DNA of 64,000 bases from Helianthus annuus (lineage: Eukaryota; Streptophyta; Magnoliopsida; Asterales; Asteraceae). Below are positions 57,919 through 64,000 of this stretch, one piece after another. A model generated the notes under the pieces. That model was not told the origin of the DNA, made no database searches, and saw only the letters and a list, made by a program, of their open reading frames with translations. A program made the position numbers and the translations under genes. The stretch lies in assembly GCF_002127325.2 (NCBI RefSeq), contig NC_035437.2, positions 156,151,880-156,215,879 on the forward strand. The letters are read 5' to 3'. Numbering within the stretch: the stretch's first letter is position 1; each line of letters starts with the position of its first letter.

Positions 57919-58272
57919 CTAGGTCTTTATACTCAATGATATCTGGGGTATTATCCCGGGACTTCTGCTGTATGGAAGTACTGACCTAGTCCCCGGATAA
58001 TGCTTTTCGCAAAATGCTTGAAACATAGCATCGCCCTTAGCAAGCTGATGAAACAATAAAATTGATAGTCGCTGCTGTTGTAACAAAAGATCCTCTAAAG
58101 GGGACCCACCTAAAGTCAAAGCCGTCATCTCTCTGCGTATACGGAAGTATCGACCTGAGCTCTCACGGCCCTCGCACATAACCCCTTTACAGATATCATC
58201 TGTCGTATACTCACCTGTAAGACTGAATATTGGGATCTGGATACAGGAGTATATTTGAGTGGAGTGATACAC
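57919..58272 (-). CDS. Antisense ORF in the 3' part of element F, unknown function
   Basis: This is 117 codons on the strand opposite to gag. The composition looks protein-like (for example GRYFRIRREMTALTLGG and LLLQQQRLSILLFHQLAKGD, a possible amphipathic helix), with no low-complexity bias and no domain I can name. It sits between the PPT-like tracts and the lost 3' LTR, a place where extra and antisense ORFs are known in some plant LTR elements. Whether it is translated is unknown. Confidence 0.35.
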   Translation of the reverse strand: MYHSTQIYSCIQIPIFSLTGEYTTDDICKGVMCEGRESSGRYFRIRREMTALTLGGSPLEDLLLQQQRLSILLFHQLAKGDAMFQAFCEKHYPGTRSVLPYSRSPGIIPQISLSIKT

Positions 58273-58742
58273 AATTAAGTTTAAGTTTCTAAAACATTAA
58301 TATCGTATCTCGAATCGATTGAAATTTGTGTGAAAATTTAAAGTGGACCAATATACTGACAATCTAGGTAAATTGTTTAAAGCTTAGAATGTTTAAAGCT
58401 TAACGGTGTTAGTGATTTGTCTCAAAACTGATATGATCCTCTTGCACAAACTCGCAAAAATATTGTCTGTAAATATTTCATTTCTGCATTCTTGTGTTTT
58501 ACAAGTAATGGTGTCAGTTATTATTTTTCAGAAAATACAAAAAGATTTTTGGTGTGTTTTAGCATAAATTTTGAAAAAGTCAAAAAGATTTTCGACGACT
58601 GATATTGAAAAACAGATTTTCAAAATTCTAAGTGCTAAACATGATGAACAGTTGGTTTGGGAGATTGTGTTTGTTTTAATAAGAAAAATGTTACAATTCC
58701 AAGTGGTTCATTAGTACCTGATTGCTTGATTTGATTGTGATA

Positions 58743-59603
58743 AGTCTCTAAAAGCTTTTTTTTTATAACCCTTTAAGTCCAAATTTTTAACACCATCCAC
58801 CAAGTCCATTAACTACAAGGGCATTTTAGTAGCGGTGTACTAGGGCATTAAACTTGGTACACCGATCCAGGAGCCCTATGGACCTTAATCACATCCATAA
58901 CAACATCAAACGACACCGTTCCCATACAAAACAACATACCAGAGATATACAGTAGCGGTGCGAACAGAAAAACCCCCTGGCGATGTAACAGAATTGATAG
59001 AACGATCCATTGAGCAACTGAACAGTTGGAAATGACGAACGAAAATTTACCGGAGGATTTTGTGGCATGAGGATGCCGAACACAGATTTTAGCGTGCATT
59101 ATTTAAGTGGAAATCACATTATAGGAGTACGCTTTTCCCCCTTTGTTCTTTGGATGTATAGATAAAGAATATATATTTATAGATACAAGTGTGTGCGTGT
59201 GTGTAGATGAGAAATAGAGAGTGTGATGGTGGTGGGTGGTGTGGTGGTTGGTGATGGTGGTGGTTGTGTTGGCTTGCAGTGTTGGTCTCATGGCAGTGGT
59301 GGGTGGTGTGGTGGTTGGTGATGGTGGCGGTTGTGTTGGCTAGTGATGGCAGTTGCAGTGGTGATGGTTGTTTTGTGCAGAGAGAGAGAGAGAGAGAATG
59401 AGAGAGAGTAAAGAGAAAAAGTGTGTGTGTTTGATTAGTGAGAGAGAGAGAGAGAGAGAAAGTAATGTAGGTTTATATATTATGTATTTTATTTTTATGT
59501 TTTTAAATGTCAGGGGTATTCTAGTTTTTTAAGAAAGACTAACAGAATATTCTAACGTGTTAAAAATTTGGACTCAAAAGGTTATAAAAGGCGTTTAGGG
59601 ACT
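58743..59603. mobile_element. DNA element with about 50-bp terminal inverted repeats
   Basis: The left arm 58743-58792 (AGTCTCTAAAAGC...TTATAACC...AGTCCAAATTTTTAACAC) is the reverse complement, with few mismatches, of 59557-59603 (GTGTTAAAAATTTGGACTCAAAAGG...GTTTAGGGACT). No clear TSD was found, so the true ends may lie further out. The interior has an 83-codon minus ORF without recognisable features, a GT-rich stretch with a 70-bp tandem duplication (about 59230-59345) and GA repeats (59379-59460). Confidence 0.55.
59379..59460. repeat. GA-rich microsatellite stretch
   Basis: Two (AG)n runs are separated by GTAAAGAGAAAAAG and a short GT run. Confidence 0.85.
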
Positions 59604-59950
59604 CATGGCGTTAAACATTTTGATTTTGAACTCAAGTGTTTAACAACCCTAAAACACAAGGACTCAAACTATAATTTTCCCTATTTTTCTATTTATCATG
59701 ATATTTGTGGAAGTTACCATATTTATTAGATTTTTAATCTTCATTATAATTTATGAATTGTATAAGATAGATCGATACCTTTTATGATATTGGGAATAAC
59801 ATAATTTGTTTTTTTTAAAAAATGCTTAATATGTTATTATGACATCAAAGAAGCTGAAGGAGGTATTTGTTTATTATTTAAACTAAAATAATATATATAT
59901 TTGCATGTAAGATATAGTTGTCATCGGTTATCTCATGATAAGGTAATACA
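59604..59950. other. Unassigned AT-rich intergenic stretch
   Basis: I see no ORF, repeat or motif I can name. The phrase AGGACTCAAACTATAATTTTCCC at about 59662 resembles the end of a DNA element but has no partner here. Confidence 0.4.
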
Positions 59951-60210
59951 TAAATTGTAGAGTTAAATGCCTGGTTGGTTCATATAGTTTGTAGATATTG
60001 AAGATTTGGTCCCAAGACTTCAATAATTACAAAGTTGGTCCCAGTGGTTGCAGTTTTTAAACTCGAGTGATCCTTATAACTAACCTATGTTAACTTTCAT
60101 AGTGAAGTATATGATAAATGTCTATTTTGCCCCTGATCTTCTTCCTTATCTCCACAATCTCCAACACTCACCTCCACTATTCAAACCACCATGGAACAAC
60201 CCGACCACAG

Positions 60211-62756
60211 TGTCACACCCCAACCACTGGCGGAAACATCGGGGCATGGCACTGAGCAAAACAGATTGTCCATGAGTATCCATAATAACTATTAATTACC
60301 AGAAATTTAAACGTCATGACCCATACCACAACATATCCAATGAAACAGTTATTATAAATAACTGTCTCAAAAATAAAAACTGTTCCGACAACTCAGATTT
60401 AGCGTGACATAACTAGACCCCTAGCTTGATTCACCAAAGCACAGCATTCCTAGCATCTTAAGCACCTGTCACTACGTTAAAATAAAGTCAATACACATAG
60501 TGTAAAGGTGAGCATACAAGTTTAATAGTATAATAGATTCCGAAAGCGAGTTACGCATCACCAGCATGTAACACGTATAATGCGAAGCTAGTAGGTTATC
60601 AACAATGAAATATGCACAGACATGACTGCGAGTTGTAGAATGCGCAACACATGTCACCACTGTGACACGTGAAGAAATAACCTTAACAACCCCTGTCCAC
60701 GACAGGTGCTGAGTCCAAACTATAATACTATCGTTGCTAAGGCGTCAGGCAACAATCACTGTGTAAACATAACATACAAGCATTCATCGAATAACATGTA
60801 TAACATGCAAGAGCGGTTAGCGTATAAAAGTATTTGCGTTGTGTGACAGATGTGATTTGATATAAGTAACGTATGTAACACCCAAAAGTGCGTAAAGCAA
60901 AAAGGGATCGAGTATACTCAGAGATCGTGTTTACTAAATAAACACTCTCTTGGATTGAAGGGAGCGCTGAGAGATCAGCCTGAACAATTAACAATAGCAT
61001 AAGCGAAGAACGACGCGTAAAACGATGCAAGTGAAATAAGTGACGAAAGGTCATTCGATCGGATGGCAATTCGAATGGATGGTCATTCGATCGGATGTCA
61101 ATCTGTTCGGATGGTCATCCGTTCGGATGGCCATTCGGTCGGATTGACACTCGTTTGGGATGGATGTGTTTGTGTATGATGGCTTTGAAGTTTTCGTTGT
61201 AGCATTTTAAAAACAGTGAAGTATCTCTACCTTTCAGGTCGTTCGATCGAACGGCAGTTCGATCGGATGGTGATCCGTTCGGCGAGAAATTTCTTTGGAG
61301 AACAAGTTCACAGCAGGATTGTCATTCGATCGGATGGTCTACGATCGGATGGCAATCCGTTAGAACTAATGATCTTTGAAAATTATGAAAAATGTTTAAG
61401 TGTTGAAGTCCAGGTGCAATCCAATCGGATTGTCGTTCAATCGGATGGCAATCCGATTGGACGGCAATCCGTCACAATCTGATCGTTTTGAACTTGCTAG
61501 ATTCTGTTAAGTTTCGAAAGTTTTGCGGTTTGCTCGAGACGGTATGATAACGTGTTTAAACAACAGAAACCCTATCAAGACCCAGGTTACCCGATCAAAC
61601 AGGAATCACCCTAATCCGATCGGTTTAACTGTTCTTGACGGTTGTTCATATTCAACCCGAAATCGGTTGTCTCTCAGACCGACACTTTACTAGAAACGAG
61701 TAGAGGCCTGAATAAGTTCAGATTCTATCGGTTTGAGTGCATAGAGTGTAAAAGAGTTGAAAGAAGGTTAAGAAACCATCTTTCAATCCTTTTATCTTTG
61801 AAAAAGTTTAGATCTAGGTGAAAATAATGTTTAATCATGTGGAACTCACTTAGATTTGGGTTGTTCTTGGTGGAATGAAGCCAAAACTTGAAGTTCATAA
61901 GAACTCCATGATGACATCATCCTAGAACACCTCAAATCCGCTGATTTCACGGTTAAAAGTTAAGATTCGAAGGTGAAAATGATGAAGAAGTGTGTATAGA
62001 TCATAGAAGTACAAGATTTGAGTTGAAAACTTACAAGAATCGCGGGAAATCGAGAGAAAAGAGGGCTTGAGCGTGCTGGTCAAATGAGGGAGCTGTCACA
62101 TCACTGTTGTGATGTGATAGGGGGTATTTATAGGTTGCCAAAAGAGGAAAGGTGAGCACATGTAACGGACCGGATGGCGAACCGATCGGATGGCCATCCG
62201 ATCGTACGGATGACCATTCGATCGAATGGTCATTCGATCGATGGTTTGTCGCGGGTGAGTTTTGGCGTTTCGTTTTGCGTGTTGAGCGTTGCGATGCGTT
62301 TAAGCGAGTATGCGACGCGATCGTATTAGACAACAACTACAAATAACTTAATCGACACTCACTATATCTAACATACAATCATCATAAATAACTTGCGTTT
62401 AGCGTTTGCGATTCGATTGCGTTGCGATAGAGTTGCGATTGCGTTTTCGATTAGTCACCACAAAACATAAATAAACATGCACAAGTAACACATAAATGGC
62501 ACACACACGTAAAACAATATCTAGAACGCATAATTCGAGTTGCGATGCGATAGCGATGCGATTAGCGATTAAACATTCGATAAAACCTCGATTATTAATA
62601 GATACTCCACATAATACAACTAAGTCAAAATAATAATAGAATTCGATTAAAGTCAATGAAGCACAATCAATAGTTAAGCAAGGAGTGACAAATCGCAATT
62701 AGCAATCTTTTCTTCCTTTGACTTGTACTTTGACTTTCGAAACACGGGGTGTTACA
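60211..62756 (-). mobile_element. Element G: solo LTR inside element H
   Basis: Plus-strand ends are TGTCACACCCC and GGGGTGTTACA; TSD CACAG sits at 60206-60210 and 62757-62761. No internal region is present, so this is a solo LTR of 2546 bp. Its ends resemble those of A, B and C, but the body is unrelated as far as I can see, so it is another family. TATAAATACC on the minus strand at about 62124-62133 is a likely TATA box. ORFs inside are not convincing. Confidence 0.85.
61065..61475. repeat. TCGATCGGATGG-type repeats in solo LTR G
   Basis: Words such as ATTCGATCGGATGG, ATCCGTTCGGATGG and CAATCGGATTG recur more than a dozen times, many as inverted pairs. A second cluster lies at 62165-62245, 40-110 bp upstream of the TATA box in transcription direction. 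Confidence 0.75.
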
Positions 62757-63471
62757 CACAGCCTGCTCACCTCGTCACCACCGAAAATCATAACCACCCA
62801 CCCTTGTAAACCTCCTCCACCTTCAACACCATCCGTCAACCTCTGACCACCAATATTATCACACCGACATCAACCTCCGACATCAACTTGCTCACCCCGT
62901 CAGCACCAGCATTAACCTCCGACCACCGATCATCATACCACCTCCGTAATTACCACCATCCTCTGATATAACTACCATAAATACCCACTAATAACTTGTT
63001 GCTTATGTTTTTCAAAGATATGTAGAAAGCTTGTTGTGTTTGAAGTTTCGAAGGAAAGAGACAAAAAGCTTGTTGTTGTTGTTGTTTGGTTTTTAGGGAA
63101 AGAACATAGGGTATGGTATGGCAGTTGGAATTTTTTTAAATTAGGTAGGATTTCTTGTGGAGTTGTGGGAGGTAGTTGTAGTTGGATTAAAAAAAGGGGA
63201 GACCTAAAACATGTTTTCCGGTTAGTTTGTGGTGGTGTTGTGGTGGTTGGGTTTTTTAGAAATAGAGAGATGAGGAAGAAGAAGATGAGGGGTAAAATAG
63301 ACATTTATCATATACTTAACTCAGAATTCTAACATAGGTTAGTGATAAGGATCACCCGAGTTTAAAAATTGCAAATACTGGGACTAACTCTGTAATTATT
63401 AAAGTCTTAGGACCAAGTCTGCAATATCTGCAAACCACAAGGACCAACCTTGCATTTAACTCTAAATTATA

Positions 63472-63900
63472 TCTCTTCTTACAAGTGATAAGAGCATCAT
63501 ATTTCATAAGGTTGTATCATAACTCGTTTTGTTTGTTGACATGTTATAAAATCATGCATTATATAATGTAACTTTATGTATGCATTGTGTTTCATATGTT
63601 ACCAGTTTTGAATTTTGAAGAGAACATCAAAATAACCAAAGTTGTGGCATACGATCACAAGTTATAAACAAGAATGAATTGTGGTCGGTGTTCATTTATA
63701 ATATGACACCTGTAGTGTCTAACTCCCTAAATCTTAGTATATTTATGAAAGCTTGTAAGATTTTAGACCGATAAAAATTCATTACTCAGTTATATGACCA
63801 CTTCTCGGTTTATATCATGTGATGAGAAAATTACTTATAAGAATACATTGAATAAACCAATTTCCATTTGTCAAACTTCTGGATTTATATCATGTGATGA
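63472..63900. other. Unassigned AT-rich intergenic stretch
   Basis: I recognise nothing apart from the repeated phrase GGTTTATATCATGTGATGA / GGATTTATATCATGTGATGA (about 63808 and 63882). Confidence 0.4.
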
Positions 63901-64000
63901 CAGGGCCATCCCTGAGAACTCAAAAAAATATAGGGCCTGGGCGACATAAAAAATGGTCCTAAAATTGTGGTTAAGAGGAAATAAATTAAAAAAAAAAAAG
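63901..64000 (+). mobile_element. Left end of a hAT-like DNA transposon (cut by window edge)
   Basis: CAGGGCCATCCCTGAGAAC followed by TAGGGCCTGGGCGACATAAAAAATGGTCC is typical in style of plant hAT termini (CAGGGCCGGCCCTGA-type TIR). The preceding 8 bp TGTGATGA could be the TSD. The rest lies outside the window. Confidence 0.5.

Larger units (their letters stand above)
52369..58740 (+). mobile_element. Element F: Sirevirus-like Copia element with long gag and no pol
   Basis: A 392-bp 5' LTR (TGTTAGATCAGG to ATCCTTCA) is followed two bases later by an initiator-Met PBS, a leader full of GTTYCGCT repeats, a very long broken gag, two AGGGGGAG purine tracts (about 57500 and 57652) and an antisense ORF. 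I find no protease, integrase, reverse transcriptase or 3' LTR before the inverted-repeat element at 58743. The right border is therefore arbitrary. Copia/Sirevirus assignment rests on the gag type and the multiple PPT-like tracts. Confidence 0.65.
59960..63462. mobile_element. Element H: MULE-like non-autonomous element with long TIRs
   Basis: The left arm beginning GAGTTAAATGC (59960 to about 60140) is the reverse complement, at roughly 85-90 percent by eye, of the right arm (about 63285-63462). Flanks are TAAATTGTA (59951-59959) and TAAATTATA (63463-63471), a 9-bp TSD with one mismatch. Long TIRs and 9-bp TSDs are Mutator-like traits. Without solo LTR G the element is about 950 bp. The interior is proline/threonine-type low-complexity CACC sequence with no transposase. 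Confidence 0.75.

Noticed and set aside
59103..59291. 62-codon His/Thr-rich ORF
   Set aside because: It translates the GT-rich tandem repeat on the minus strand; low complexity only.

Overview
This window is eukaryotic nuclear DNA from a flowering plant. It is a retrotransposon nest with no intact ordinary host gene. A eudicot is clear from the element families (Tekay-type chromoviruses, an Athila derivative, a Sirevirus-like Copia, MULE, Helitron and hAT ends, a FAR1/FRS gene). The Asteraceae are my best guess from the style of the LTRs and of the FAR1-like gene, but this is from memory and unverified.

Framework: one decayed FAR1-RELATED-SEQUENCE (MULE-transposase-derived) gene on the minus strand once ran from its start codon at 51188 to its stop codon at 202-204. 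It is now spread over 51 kb by two primary insertions, both marked by 5-bp target-site duplications (TSDs). Element A is a Tekay-like gypsy element with 4.26-kb LTRs (TSD CATCA) in the last exon. Element C is a solo LTR of the same family in the opposite orientation (33696-49973, TSD CCTCA) in exon 2. Reading across each TSD restores the gene frame.

Secondary insertions: element B (LTRs 7258-10616 and 17795-21185) lies in the left LTR of A. It has an intact 1515-codon gag-pol with chromodomain, plus an additional 404-codon ORF between PBS and gag. Solo LTR C hosts D (34375-41200, TSD AAGGC), a non-autonomous Athila derivative encoding only an ATHILA-type ORF, and E (43524-48569, TSD AATGG), a short-LTR Copia with TA...TA ends and a broken polyprotein. 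By nesting order the FAR1 gene is oldest, then A and C, then B, D and E. The near-identical LTR pairs of B and D agree with recent insertion.

Left end: 254-4511 is a solo LTR with the same CATCA TSD, followed by a second copy of the FAR1 C-terminal segment (4512-5029). A 4-bp microhomology joins that copy to a truncated LTR of A. This is either a real rearrangement or two haplotypes strung together in assembly.

Right end (51-64 kb): a probable small Helitron (51402-51853); F (52369 to about 58740), a Sirevirus-like Copia with a very long two-zinc-knuckle gag, no pol and an antisense ORF; an element with inverted repeats (58743-59603); H (59960-63462), a MULE-like element with about 180-bp TIRs and 9-bp TSD, split by solo LTR G (60211-62756, TSD CACAG); and the start of a hAT-like element at 63901.

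Most notable: the extra ORF in B, the duplicated gag-protease module in A, the CCGTAAATTACGG palindrome arrays in D, the GTTYCGCT repeat array and long gag of F, and a shared LTR promoter layout (GC-rich repeats about 170-300 bp upstream of a TATA box). No complete new system can be proven from sequence alone.
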